From Bin5 sp965208965 (GTDB lineage: Bacteria > Chloroflexota > Anaerolineae > Caldilineales > Caldilineaceae): DNA of 64,000 bases. The position numbers and the translations under genes are program-made. Numbering within the stretch: position 1 is the first letter of the stretch; each line of letters starts with the position of its first letter. This document shows, one piece after another, positions 29,020-37,876 of this stretch. The notes beneath the pieces are model-generated. The model saw only the letters and a program-made list of their open reading frames with translations. It did not search any database and was not told the origin of the DNA. The stretch is taken from NCBI GenBank assembly GCA_965208965.1, contig OZ242384.1, positions 3,224,001 through 3,288,000 on the forward strand, read 5' to 3'.

Positions 29020-30192
29020 TTACCGGTCCTTCGCCAGGAAAGCCAGCGCGTGGTTGACTCCCCCGCTAACGTGGGGCACGTCGCAGGCCGCCAGTCCCAT
29101 TTCGACGCCGCAAAGCGTACCGGCCAGCGTGAGCTCGTTCAGGTCGCCGAGATGGCCGATGCGAAAGATTTTGCCTTTCAGCTGACCCAGACCGGTGCCC
29201 AGAGACATGTCGAACCGTTCCAGGATGACCTGACGCAGTACGTCGGCATTATAGCCTGCCGGCATTGCCACCGCGGTGAGGGCCTGCGAATAGGCTTTGG
29301 GGTCCCGGCAGTAGACGTCCAGTCCCCAACCGCGCACAGCACGCCGGGTGGCCTCCGCCAGGCGGGCGTGGCGGGCGAAAACGTGCGAAAGCCCTTCCTC
29401 AAGCAGCATCGACAGCGCTTCATCCAGGGCGTAGAAAAGATTCGTAGCCGGCGTGTAGGGATAAAAGCCGTCGCGATTGAACTCCAGTATGTTCTCCCAG
29501 TCCCAATAGGACCTGGGCAGCTGCGCCGATTTCGCTGCTTCCAGGGCTCGGGGGCTGGTCGCGTTGAAGCCAAGACCAGGGGGTACCATCAACCCCTTCT
29601 GCGAACCGGCGACCGTCACGTCCACGCCCCACTCTTCGTGCCGGTAGTCCATTGCGCCCAGCGAGGAGACCACGTCTACAAGCAACAGCGCGTCGTGGTC
29701 CGTACGGTCAAGCGCTTCCCGGGCGCCGGCTATGTCGTTAACGACGCCTGTGGACGTCTCATTATGGACGAGGGCGAGCGCACGGATCTCCCGTCCCCGG
29801 TCCTCGGCGAGGCGCCTTTCGAGCGCGGCAAGATCGATGGGGCAGCTCCAGTCGCCCTGCAACTCCTCCACCGTCAGACCCAACCTTCTTGCCACATTTT
29901 GCCATCCCGACGCGAACTGGCCGTTCGAGCCAAACAGAACGCGGTCGCCAGGAGATAGCGTATTCACCAGCGCCGCCTCCCACCCTCCGTTACCGGATGA
30001 AGGATATACGACCACGGGACCGCTTGTCCCAAAGACCTGTTGCAGTCGCTCCAGAATGCTGAAGGTCAACCGTGCCCATTCGGGCCCCCGGTGATCGATA
30101 GTGGGGCGGGAGAGGGCGCGCTGGACGCGCCCAGGCAAGTTTGTTGGACCGGGTATCTGCAGAAAGTGGCGGCCGGCGCGGGATTGGGCCAT
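29020..30192 (-). CDS. Class V aminotransferase (alanine/serine--glyoxylate aminotransferase family)
   Basis: This PLP enzyme belongs to the class V group that includes alanine-glyoxylate and serine-glyoxylate aminotransferases. It begins with the characteristic QIPGPTNLP, has the cofactor-binding region VHNETSTGV and LVDVVSSLGA (Asp173 contacts the pyridine ring), and the Schiff-base Lys199 is in VAGSQKGLMVPPGL. The length of 390 aa is typical. An AAGGA Shine-Dalgarno precedes the ATG. In the operon it lies 26 bp after the SelA-like gene and 18 bp before the FAD/Fe-S oxidase, a pairing that fits glyoxylate production and transamination: the oxidase could make glyoxylate from glycolate and this enzyme could convert it to glycine. 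That link is inference. Confidence 0.9.
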   Translation of the reverse strand: MAQSRAGRHFLQIPGPTNLPGRVQRALSRPTIDHRGPEWARLTFSILERLQQVFGTSGPVVVYPSSGNGGWEAALVNTLSPGDRVLFGSNGQFASGWQNVARRLGLTVEELQGDWSCPIDLAALERRLAEDRGREIRALALVHNETSTGVVNDIAGAREALDRTDHDALLLVDVVSSLGAMDYRHEEWGVDVTVAGSQKGLMVPPGLGFNATSPRALEAAKSAQLPRSYWDWENILEFNRDGFYPYTPATNLFYALDEALSMLLEEGLSHVFARHARLAEATRRAVRGWGLDVYCRDPKAYSQALTAVAMPAGYNADVLRQVILERFDMSLGTGLGQLKGKIFRIGHLGDLNELTLAGTLCGVEMGLAACDVPHVSGGVNHALAFLAKDR

Positions 30193-30218
30193 GTTGGTAT
30201 TCCTTGTGAGCGATGGCG

Positions 30219-31346
30219 TCAGGACAGTTCTTCCTGAAGCCGCCGCAGAACAGTTTCAGTTTCACCTTCTTGCAACGTATGGACGGCAATGTGCAGGCTG
30301 CCAGGATCGGTACGGCAGAAGATCGCAGGTGTGCCGTTTTGCAACGCCTCGGAAACCTCGGCGGCAGTACGGCCTTTCTCCCCTTCATCCCAGTTAACAC
30401 TCAGGCGCATCCACGGGCCCTCTCCGTCCTCCTCCCACATATTGTCCGCGCTTACACCTGGTACACTTGCCAGTCCGGCGGAAATCTGGGCGATACGGTC
30501 GGACTGGACTTGCAGCCGTTGCTCGTGATCGGCGTCCAACCAGTGGCGGAGTGCAATCGTGGTTCCGATTACCTCCTGACGGTCCACCTTATAGCCGCGG
30601 CCGATGCTGTTGTTGCCGGTCTCAAAGCCGGTAAATCCGTTGAGCCGAGCCTTGCTGACAAACTCGCCGCTGCCGCAAAGGATGCCGGTCGAGTTGCCGG
30701 AACCGAGGTACTTGCCGCCGAAGCAGACCAGGTCGGCCCCGCTGGTGGCGACGCGTCGCATACGCTCCAACGGGTAGATCTCCGCTGCGGCATCGACCAG
30801 GATGGGAAGACTGGCCGCATGCGCAATATCGATTGCGTCAGGCAGAGAGACCGTATTGGGGAAGCGCTCGCCGGCCGCGAAGTAGAGGATGCCTGCCGTT
30901 TGAGGCCCGATTGCGTCGCGCAGCTGCTGTGTCGTGCAGCTGTCTTCATCGCCTACCTCTATCAGTTTTCCTCCCGGCACGGTGACGCTACGGTCATAGC
31001 GGTAACGTGTCGCCTTCTGGATAAGAAACTCGTCTTTCATGCCGGTCGTATCGGGCAGTTGCTGGATGCGCTCCGCATCGTCGCCGGCCAGGATAGCCGC
31101 AGCGCCCTGCACCAGCGCAGCGTAGCACCCGGATGTGACCAGCCCGCCGCCAGTCCCCAGCATGCCGGCGATCGCTTTGCCCGCACCGTCAAACACATCG
31201 TCCATCAAGGTGTAGGCAGTATTGGCCGACTCCATCGCCTCGCGCACCTCCGGCGAAAGAACCGAGCCGCCGAGGACCGTCATGTGGCCGCCGGCGTTGA
31301 TAATCGGCCGGATACCCAGGGTCTCATAAATGTCAGAACTGGACAT
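30219..31346 (-). CDS. SelA-like PLP-dependent enzyme (DgaE/selenocysteine-synthase fold), copy 1
   Basis: This 375-residue PLP enzyme of fold type I is related to L-seryl-tRNA(Sec) selenium transferase and D-glucosaminate-6-phosphate ammonia-lyase (DgaE). Conserved features are the INAGGHMTVLGGS start, LVTSGCYAAL for cofactor phosphate binding, LVDAAAE (Asp185) and FGGKYLGSGNSTG with the presumed Schiff-base Lys212. No selenocysteine machinery is nearby, so a metabolic lyase or racemase-like role in sugar-acid breakdown is more likely than tRNA modification. Genes 18 and 26 bp away on either side are a sugar-acid-dehydratase-like enzyme and an aminotransferase. It is clearly divergent from the two similar enzymes at 38.8 and 42.2 kb. 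AAGGAG lies nine bases before the ATG. Confidence 0.83.
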   Translation of the reverse strand: MSSSDIYETLGIRPIINAGGHMTVLGGSVLSPEVREAMESANTAYTLMDDVFDGAGKAIAGMLGTGGGLVTSGCYAALVQGAAAILAGDDAERIQQLPDTTGMKDEFLIQKATRYRYDRSVTVPGGKLIEVGDEDSCTTQQLRDAIGPQTAGILYFAAGERFPNTVSLPDAIDIAHAASLPILVDAAAEIYPLERMRRVATSGADLVCFGGKYLGSGNSTGILCGSGEFVSKARLNGFTGFETGNNSIGRGYKVDRQEVIGTTIALRHWLDADHEQRLQVQSDRIAQISAGLASVPGVSADNMWEEDGEGPWMRLSVNWDEGEKGRTAAEVSEALQNGTPAIFCRTDPGSLHIAVHTLQEGETETVLRRLQEELS

Positions 31347-31364
31347 GGTTCAGCGCTCCTTGGT

Positions 31365-32555
31365 TCAATTGAAGAAATCTTTGTCTTCAGGGGCCAGATG
31401 CTTGCTGGCAGCAGTCTCGTCAAACGTGACACCGAGACCAGGCCGATCCCAGACGGTGATGTAGCTGTTCTCCACGATTGGGTCGGGCAGGCCGTCCACA
31501 ATATCATACCACCATTCCGGCCGGCCCACCGGATACTCGAAGGCGATGTAGTTTCGAGGCAACGTCGCGGCCACCTGAACCAGCGCGGCCAGTCCGATCA
31601 GTCCGTCGCCTGTGCCGTGCGGGGCCATCAGGATGCCGTGCAGGTCGGCGTATTCCGCCACCCACTTCAGCTCGGCGATGCCGCCGATGTCGGCCGGGTC
31701 CGGCCCAACGATGTTGACGGCCTGCATTTCAAAGAGCGGTTTGAAGTGCTGGCGCAGGTAGATCTGCTCGCCCGTATGAATTGGCGTGGAGGTGCTGCGC
31801 GTTAGTTCGCGATACAGTTCGGCCAGCACATAGGGCGTGTAGTCGCCCGTGATCGTGTCCTCCAGCCACATGATGTGAAGGCCCTCCACAGCCTTGGCAA
31901 GCCGGATGGCGTCCGGGACGGTCCAGCCGGGCCCGCAGTCGAGGGCCAGGCCGACCCTATCGCCGAGGACATCCTTCATCGCCTCGATACAGGCCACGAC
32001 ATGGTTCAGGCCCTTTTCCGTCAGCAGCCCGCGCTCGGTCTGATGACTCACACCGAGGCGCTCTCCGTAGGAAAAGTCGTCCAGCTCGTCCGGCATGCCG
32101 CTGTGGTAGCCGATGCCCTGTTTGATGATGGCGAAGCCTTCCCGTGCCTCCGCCATCCGGGCCATGTTTTCAGCGTAGTGCCCAGGTTCCTGGCCGGCCA
32201 AAGGGAAGCGGAGGGCGCCGTTGTAAACAAGCACCTTGTCGCGCACCTTCCCGCCAAGAAGTTTGTAGACCGGCAGATTGGCTGCCTTTCCCGCGATATC
32301 CCACAGCGCCATCTCGATAGCGCTGACCGCGCTGCCCCAGGGCTTGAAGCTCCCCAGGCGTCGAATGCGCAGCATCACACGCTCCACGTCGGTCGGGTCC
32401 TGCCCAACAATGTAGTCGCGGTAGAAGAGCACGTGGGGCTTCAGATAGGGCTTGAAGTGTTCGGCCTGGCCATAGCCCTCGATGCCGGCGTCGGTGGTGA
32501 TGCGAACGACGGGACTGCCGCCGAGAATCGCGCATTTGAGGTCGGTGATCCGCAT
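31365..32555 (-). CDS. Mandelate racemase/muconate lactonizing enzyme family protein (enolase superfamily)
   Basis: This 396-residue enolase-superfamily enzyme abstracts a proton next to a carboxylate; most relatives are sugar-acid dehydratases. The capping domain covers about residues 1-125. In the barrel the lysine Lys145 (IIKQG) is followed by the metal ligands Asp206 (LALDCG), Glu232 (WLEDT) and Glu263 (TGEQIY), and by His313 (MAPHGTGDG). This residue set fits the mandelate racemase-like group. The exact acid sugar cannot be named. It is the first gene of a four-gene minus-strand operon ending with the FAD/Fe-S oxidase, and a CGGAG motif precedes its ATG. Upstream is a 2.7-kb region without genes. 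Confidence 0.9.
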   Translation of the reverse strand: MRITDLKCAILGGSPVVRITTDAGIEGYGQAEHFKPYLKPHVLFYRDYIVGQDPTDVERVMLRIRRLGSFKPWGSAVSAIEMALWDIAGKAANLPVYKLLGGKVRDKVLVYNGALRFPLAGQEPGHYAENMARMAEAREGFAIIKQGIGYHSGMPDELDDFSYGERLGVSHQTERGLLTEKGLNHVVACIEAMKDVLGDRVGLALDCGPGWTVPDAIRLAKAVEGLHIMWLEDTITGDYTPYVLAELYRELTRSTSTPIHTGEQIYLRQHFKPLFEMQAVNIVGPDPADIGGIAELKWVAEYADLHGILMAPHGTGDGLIGLAALVQVAATLPRNYIAFEYPVGRPEWWYDIVDGLPDPIVENSYITVWDRPGLGVTFDETAASKHLAPEDKDFFN

Positions 32556-33076
32556 AGAGCTGCTCCGCAGACAGATGAGTTTCGTGAATCTGAGCCCAAA
32601 ACACTCAGTTGAATCGTTAGCTTGCCGCGACCATTGTTCAGGTCGACTCGAAATGGCGATCTGGCTGCGTCACCTGCCACAGGAACCTGCGGCAAGATGA
32701 TGCGCAGACACTGTAAGATTGTACTTCGTTCTGCCGATGAAAGCCAGTTTTCCGGCTGCGCGAGTGCATCTCAAATGGGAGGAGAGGGCGGAAAGACGTT
32801 AGGACTGAGAAATGGCGGTTCCTCTGCCGGCGATCGGATTGCGGGCTGGCCGTGGTGTTGTTGTTCGTAAAGATATATGAAAGTTCGCCATCATTATGGG
32901 ATGCGCTCATATGTGCATTTTGGTTTGCGAATGCGGGCGGGGATGCGCGGACTTCGCGGATTTTGTACAGCTTTTCCGGGGGACGGCAATTCATCATTTC
33001 AGAGGCTGAAGGGGCGGTCTTTCGGCGGCGCGGCGGTGCGCCCGAAAGGGGCCGCGAAGGTGTTGCATTTTCAGCG

Positions 33077-33181
33077 AAAGTGTAACATTTCTGTTTTTGG
33101 GGCTCCTGACCAGAGAGAAAGAGGGCCAAATAAGGGGGGAAAATGTTACAAAAAAATGTTCCAATGGGGATGTTACACTTT
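33077..33181. repeat. 12-bp perfect inverted repeat with a third copy of the core in the middle
   Basis: AAAGTGTAACAT at 33077-33088 is exactly inverted at 33170-33181. A further ATGTTACA sits between them at 33143-33150. The three TGTTACA cores could be protein-binding sites or the remnant ends of a small mobile element. The enclosed 81 bases hold no gene. Confidence 0.5.
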
Positions 33182-33743
33182 TAGTCAAAAATCGGCGGAA
33201 TTCGAGGCGCCGCGGGAGTCGGTTTTCGAGCAGATTTTGGCCGCAAAATCGGCGCGGAAATGCGGCTGTTCGTGGATGGTGGTCTGTTAGACTTGCACAG
33301 GTTTTGTTTATGTTTTGTAGAGGTTAACAGAATTAAGCGAGAAGGAAATGGCCAAGCCGGGTTGCATTCCGATGTATATGAAACTCGTCCAAATGTGGAG
33401 CGGGCGCAACCAGGGATTCCTACGGTGATCACGAAAACATTGGTGGCTTCAACCCAGGCAGCCAGTCGACTCTCTTTCCTCAGAAAAGAAATAAAATATC
33501 GTACATCCCCCTGAAAACACGACAAAAGACGACAAACGCCTCAAATCACTCACTCTAGAGCCCTTGAATCGGACGGCTCTTTGACAGCGGTCAAAGAAGC
33601 AATTTGCTCCCGCTAACTGCCTGCCCGCGCAAGGCCGCGCAGTCTCGCCGGGCTTATCCTCAATCAGTCGCCGCAGTCAGAGGTCAGTGGTCATGAAGAA
33701 TGGCAGAGGTCGGTGGTCAGTGGCGGTTGGGCTGGGGCTTGGA

Positions 33744-33764
33744 GGGCAGGCACAAGGCCTGCCC
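33744..33764. repeat. GGGCAGGC short palindromic repeat, copy 1
   Basis: GGGCAGGC (33744-33751) and GCCTGCCC (33757-33764) form an 8-bp stem with a five-base loop (ACAAG). A nearly identical unit occurs at 45497-45517, also followed by CTAC. Such REP-like units are typically scattered in intergenic DNA. Confidence 0.6.
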
Positions 33765-33860
33765 CTACGAAGACGATGAGGGAAGAGACCGGGGTCAGGT
33801 TGCTTCCAGAAGAGTGAGGACCATTGTCGCCACTTGGGGATGTAGCCGCGCCTATGCTAT

Positions 33861-34135
33861 CATTTGTCTATAGAACAAATGGTCTGTTACAATCTCTGAT
33901 GACAGATAGGGGAAGTGTAGTGAGCCTGAAGAGATTTGTGCCCTGCGGGGGTTTTTTTCATTCCGCTTCCCACATCTGCCGCAGTCTGACGTCAACTTAT
34001 TTTCCTGTAAGACGGCGGTGGGCGGGTCCGGGCAGTGTTTCAGGCGTGTGCGCCGTCCTCCCTCGAATGGCGCACAGACTTGCCTGTATGCGCTGCCAGG
34101 ACTCGCCGCCTTCGGCCACGGTTGCCGGCAGAGAA
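33861..34135 (+). repeat. Dispersed non-coding repeat, copy A
   Basis: This stretch of about 275 bp is related along its length to 44055-44332. It opens with a promoter-like pair (TTGTCT 33864-33869, TACAAT 33888-33893), continues with a TAGGGGAAG motif, and contains a 54-base block at 34022-34075 that matches the other copy at 53 of 54 positions. Inside that block GTGCGCC (34048-34054) and GGCGCAC (34069-34075) form a 7-bp stem. Past the stem the similarity fades out by about 34135. No shared reading frame explains the conservation, so a structured RNA or a non-autonomous mobile unit is likely. Confidence 0.6.
33864..33893 (+). promoter_or_regulatory. Promoter-like pair in repeat copy A
   Basis: TTGTCT (33864-33869) and TACAAT (33888-33893) have an 18-base spacer. 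The equivalent positions in copy B (TTGCCA and TACAAT, also 18 bases apart) keep the hexamers and spacing while neighbouring bases differ, which favours a functional promoter. Confidence 0.5.
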
Positions 34136-34284
34136 AAATGGCGTTGGCAATGATGACTGGCTTTCAGGGCCTGGCCATGCTTTCCGGGCAGCCTCCCGGG
34201 GAATTGAGGAAGTAAGGTGGAATTGCTCTGTGCTCACATTCGGGTGTAGTCCAGGTTTGGGGCGAAGCTGGTCAGATGGGGATT

Positions 34285-34467
34285 TCATGCCAGCGCTTCC
34301 ATTAGAGCTTTCAACATGGCTTCCCGCTCCTGGCCTACCTGTTCCTTGATCTCATCAGAACTGGGCCCAGGTTCCTCCCGTCACCATGACCACAGCCGCT
34401 CGTGCATCTCGCCCTCTGATACCGTAAACCCCTCTTGACTTCGTTCCTGACTCCGCTTCCGACCCAT
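34285..34467 (-). pseudogene. Remnant of an unidentified coding sequence, interrupted by a stop
   Basis: On the minus strand an ATG at 34465-34467 opens a frame of 61 codons that starts MGRKRSQERSQEG, is interrupted by one in-frame TGA after codon 28, and continues REEPGPSSDEIKEQV to an ALMEALA end. The composition, with a basic start and a KALMEAL helix, resembles the N-terminus of mutator/IS256-type transposases, but the match is too short to be sure. It could equally be non-coding sequence. Confidence 0.3.
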
Positions 34468-34562
34468 CGCCTTTCTTCCCTTTCTCTATCAACTCTTTCT
34501 CACAACCTCCCTCTCAGTATATCTCACCCCCATTTTGGGATGCACCCCTGCAATAACTTCAC

Positions 34563-34591
34563 TTGACGATGTATTTTGGCTGTATTATAAT
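34563..34591 (+). promoter_or_regulatory. Near-consensus sigma-70 promoter upstream of the solute-binding protein cluster
   Basis: TTGACG (34563-34568) and TATAAT (34586-34591) have an ideal 17-base spacer. Transcription would start near 34598 and run toward the solute-binding protein gene at 35218, leaving a leader of about 620 bases, or it would make a separate small RNA. Confidence 0.6.
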
Positions 34592-35217
34592 ATATATCAT
34601 GTCGTCTTTGACGAAGTGAGTAGAGTGAGGTCAGGATTCGAAACATGGATTTCAAATCCATTGGCCTACATTCCACTGTCTGCTGAGTTCATTCGAGGCG
34701 ATGACAATGACAGGCATGTCGGCGCTGATGGACGAAGCGATTAGCTCCGCCCTGGTCAGGCGCGCCCTCTCCCACTCCCTCTTCCTTGAAGACATTCCGC
34801 ACGGTCGCTGCCAGAGGCTCGACAAACTCGAAAATCCAGACGAGACAGCGACGTGTGCCTATCTGGACCAGTTGTCCTTGCCCCCTTTTCCCCTTCGTCA
34901 GTTCCGCGCAGACGCAACCAAAAATGTGAAACCCAATCGGTTGCGATTAGAATGTACTTCTCCACTCACCCGGCAATACGCACTGTTGTTGGCCAACGAC
35001 CGACCCACAGCCAACTGCACTAAAGCCGCTTCCTGGATTCTTTACCACGCTGGAGTCGAAAAAGGTCTGCGCCAAGCAGACCTACTATGTGCTCAAGACC
35101 TACCTGATTCTCTCTGTCATGCAGCATGCCTCGATGCTTCGTGTCAGTCTGATCAGGTGCGTCTTGCAACATTGCCCGCGTAAAACGAGTTCCTACATCT
35201 GAATAGGGGAGAAACCC

Positions 35218-36864
35218 ATGACTAACCGTAAGATTTCACGACGGTCGTTCGTGAAGGCAGTTGGATTCGCCACAGGTGGGTTGGTGTTAGCGTCATGCGC
35301 TCCCGCAGCTCCGCCTGCCCCCGCAGCAGCGCCTCCCCCTGATGAGCCGGCCGAGGGTGGTACGCTCACCGTCGCCGTGCGCAGTCCAATTGGTGGACTG
35401 GACCCCGCGAAGATTGTTGGCTATCCATCTGGCCCGGCCATCCTATATCTCATTTCCAACAAGCTTGTACGTGTAGGCACCGATCTCAAACTGTACCCAG
35501 ACTTGGCAGAGTCCTGGGAATCTTCAGATGATGGGCGTGAATGGACCTTCAAACTGCGAGACGATGTCACCTTCCATGATGGAACACCGTTCAACTCGGA
35601 AGCTGTGAGAGCGCATTTCGAGCATGCACGAAATCCGGAGGTCGCTGCTACATCTTCAACGCGCTTCGATCAGATAACATCCATCGAAACGCCCGATGAC
35701 TACACGGTGATCTTGCGAACGGACGAACCCTTCGGGCCGTTCTTGAACTACATGACTGCCTTCATGAGGGTCACAATGAGTCCGGCATCCTACGAAAAGT
35801 ACGACGCCAAAGAGGTGGGATTGCATCCTGTCGGCGCCGGCCCCTATAAGGTCGTCGAATTCAAGCCGAACGTAAGCCTCACTCTGGAGCGCAACGAAGA
35901 TTATCATGGTGGTCGCCCTGCACTGGATAGGATTATCGTCATCCCTGTTCCAGAAGCGAGCGCACGTGCCAATCTTCTGCGTACGGGTGAAGTAGACGTG
36001 GCTGAAGATATCCCTGTTGAAGAAATGGCAGACCTGGAAGCCGATCCCAACATCAGGGTGATAAGGCAGAAGTCCCTCAACCACGTGGGTGCCAGTTTCA
36101 ACTTCGACCAGCCTCCCTTCGATGACATTCGAGTGCGGCATGCCTTCAACTATGCCATTGACAAAGTCACCTTGGTTGACACCGTCTTTGGAGGCGCGGC
36201 GACCATCATGGATTCGCCCCTGGCCCCGGGAATGATTGGGTACAAGAGCATCGGGACATATGACTATGACCCGGAGAAGGCAAAAGCCCTGCTTAAAGAA
36301 GCCGGCTGGGAAGACACCGACGGGGACGGCATCGTCGACAAGGACGGAGAGCCCTTCAGGACCACCTATGCCTACTATGAAGAGTTCCTCAGATCCGCTG
36401 AAGTGGCACAGGTGTTGCAGAGCGATTTGAAAAAGGTAGGAGTAGACCTTGAGCTGAGAGCCATCGAACTCGCAGCTTGGGGGGCGTCCATATTACCGGA
36501 GCGCGGAGAAAACCCATTCGGTATGTGGCTGTGGAAATTCAACCCATCAGCCGGCAGTTCCACCCGTTACCTCACTTTTGACTTCCGCTCAAATCCGGAA
36601 TCAACAGGGTTACCTTACGAGGGCAACGCCGGTTGGTACAGCAACCCTGATCTGGACGCACTCTTCGCAGAAGCTTGGCTCGAAGTAGACCAGGAAAAGC
36701 GCGCGGAAAAACTTGGAGAAATCCAGGAAGTGATTTGGCACGATGCGCCATGGCTCTGGCTCTATATGTCGGACCTCCTGGTCGGTGTGAGAGAGAATGT
36801 CCACGGCGTGGATGTCTACCCGATGTCCTTCCTCCACCTCAGTGAAGCCTGGAAAGAGGAATGA
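35218..36864 (+). CDS. ABC transporter substrate-binding lipoprotein (family 5, peptide/opine/nickel type)
   Basis: This is an extracytoplasmic solute-binding protein that captures ligand for the two permeases encoded next. The signal has a twin-arginine motif (SRRSFVK, residues 7-13) and a lipobox ending at Cys27 (VLASC), so it is probably exported folded and lipid-anchored. After a Pro/Ala linker the family 5 core begins with GGTLTVAVRSPIGGLDP and includes the hallmark DDGREWTFKLRDDVTFHDGTPF (split here as DDGREWTFKLRDDV and TFHDGTPF). The length of 548 aa is standard. Ligands of this family include di- and oligopeptides, nickel, opines and oligosaccharides; the ligand here is not deducible. 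The permease gene starts 85 bp downstream. Confidence 0.92.
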   Translation: MTNRKISRRSFVKAVGFATGGLVLASCAPAAPPAPAAAPPPDEPAEGGTLTVAVRSPIGGLDPAKIVGYPSGPAILYLISNKLVRVGTDLKLYPDLAESWESSDDGREWTFKLRDDVTFHDGTPFNSEAVRAHFEHARNPEVAATSSTRFDQITSIETPDDYTVILRTDEPFGPFLNYMTAFMRVTMSPASYEKYDAKEVGLHPVGAGPYKVVEFKPNVSLTLERNEDYHGGRPALDRIIVIPVPEASARANLLRTGEVDVAEDIPVEEMADLEADPNIRVIRQKSLNHVGASFNFDQPPFDDIRVRHAFNYAIDKVTLVDTVFGGAATIMDSPLAPGMIGYKSIGTYDYDPEKAKALLKEAGWEDTDGDGIVDKDGEPFRTTYAYYEEFLRSAEVAQVLQSDLKKVGVDLELRAIELAAWGASILPERGENPFGMWLWKFNPSAGSSTRYLTFDFRSNPESTGLPYEGNAGWYSNPDLDALFAEAWLEVDQEKRAEKLGEIQEVIWHDAPWLWLYMSDLLVGVRENVHGVDVYPMSFLHLSEAWKEE

Positions 36865-36949
36865 GCGTCCCGATAACACATTAGCAGATTCAAGATACGC
36901 AGGGAAGATACGGCTCCCCAGCCTATCTTCCCTGTTCAAGTAGGTGCAA

Positions 36950-37876
36950 ATGGACAAGTACGTATTACGCCGGTCGATAATAGTTTTTCCTACTGCTCTG
37001 GCTGTCGTGACACTTGTCTTTCTGATCCTCCACCTTGCCCCGGGTGACCCGGCTCGAATAGGACTGGGCCAGGTCGCATCGTCCGAGGATATTGAGCGTG
37101 CCCGGGCTCAGTTGGGCCTTGACGATCCCCTCTTTATCCAGTATGTGCGTTTCCTGGCCCGAATGGTGACGGGAGACTTGGGGACCTCCTTCATTACGCA
37201 TGAACCGGTAGTGGGCTTGATCCTGTCCAGGCTCCCTGTCACCCTGCAACTGACCTTTATGGCCATGTTGCTTAGCACCATTGTCGGAGTCTCAGCCGGC
37301 GTCATCTCCGCAGTTCGACGCAACACTGCTTACGACTATCTGACTCTGACCGCTGCCGTCATCGGTTACTGCACACCCAATTTCTGGCTGGCGCTCTTGC
37401 TTATCATTGTCTTCTCTGTCAATCTCCGCTGGTTGCCCTCAATAGGCAAACAAGCCCTGGACCTGAAGTACGTGATTTTGCCCACGCTGTCCTTGTCAGC
37501 GCCGCTGATCGCCATCATTGCCCGGTTGACTCGCGCCGGCATGCTTGAGGTGATCAATTCGGATTACGTCCGCACGGCACGCGCCAAAGGTCTGGCGGAA
37601 AGGGCCGTGATCTCCCGTCATGCGCTTCGTAATGCGCTGATACCTGTCGTGACAGTTCTGGGCCTGCAGCTTGGCAGCTTGCTGGGCGGAACAGTCGTCG
37701 TCGAAACCATCTTCAGCTGGCCGGGCATTGGTTGGTTACTCTTCAGTGGAATCAGCCAGCGTGACTACCCGGTCGTACAGGGAGTCGTACTGTTCTATTC
37801 CGTCGTCTTTATGTTTGTTACGCTGGCTGTCGATATCGGTTACTCCTATCTAGACCCGCGCGTGCGTTATGAGTAA
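36950..37876 (+). CDS. ABC transporter permease (DppB/OppB family)
   Basis: This inner-membrane permease has about six helices and the DppB-type N-terminus (YVLRRSIIVFPTALAVVTLVF split over the first helix). The cytoplasmic EAA-type loop that docks the ATPase is at YVRTARAKGLAERAVISRHA (about residues 206-225). The family GGTVVVETIFSWPGIG motif follows. I use the ATG at 36950, which has AGTAGG at a good distance; a GTG two codons upstream is possible. It overlaps the next permease gene by eight bases. The transporter presumably works with the lipoprotein encoded upstream. No ATPase gene is found in the cluster, so the energising subunits must be encoded elsewhere. Confidence 0.92.
   Translation: MDKYVLRRSIIVFPTALAVVTLVFLILHLAPGDPARIGLGQVASSEDIERARAQLGLDDPLFIQYVRFLARMVTGDLGTSFITHEPVVGLILSRLPVTLQLTFMAMLLSTIVGVSAGVISAVRRNTAYDYLTLTAAVIGYCTPNFWLALLLIIVFSVNLRWLPSIGKQALDLKYVILPTLSLSAPLIAIIARLTRAGMLEVINSDYVRTARAKGLAERAVISRHALRNALIPVVTVLGLQLGSLLGGTVVVETIFSWPGIGWLLFSGISQRDYPVVQGVVLFYSVVFMFVTLAVDIGYSYLDPRVRYE

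Larger units (their letters stand above)
32556..35217. other. Long intergenic region (2.66 kb) with repeats, promoter and an ORF remnant
   Basis: No convincing intact gene is seen here. The base composition is lower in GC than the flanking genes, with runs such as GTAAAGATATATGAAAG near 32868-32884. The region holds the 33077-33181 inverted repeat, the GGGCAGGC hairpin at 33744, repeat copy A (33861-34135), a broken reading frame at 34285-34467 on the minus strand and a near-perfect sigma-70 promoter at 34563-34591. Short open frames exist (for example 34701-35183 plus) but lack Shine-Dalgarno signals or recognisable domains. Confidence 0.6.

Noticed and set aside
30213..31805. Plus-strand open frame of 530 codons opposite the SelA-like and dehydratase genes
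   Set aside because: It crosses two well-supported genes of a tight operon and shows no domain.
32877..33290. Open frame of 137 codons in AT-richer DNA
   Set aside because: It runs across the inverted repeat and reads like translated non-coding sequence.
34701..35183. Plus-strand open frame of 160 codons upstream of the solute-binding protein
   Set aside because: No Shine-Dalgarno, many scattered Cys and Arg codons, no recognisable domain. Conservation data could change this.
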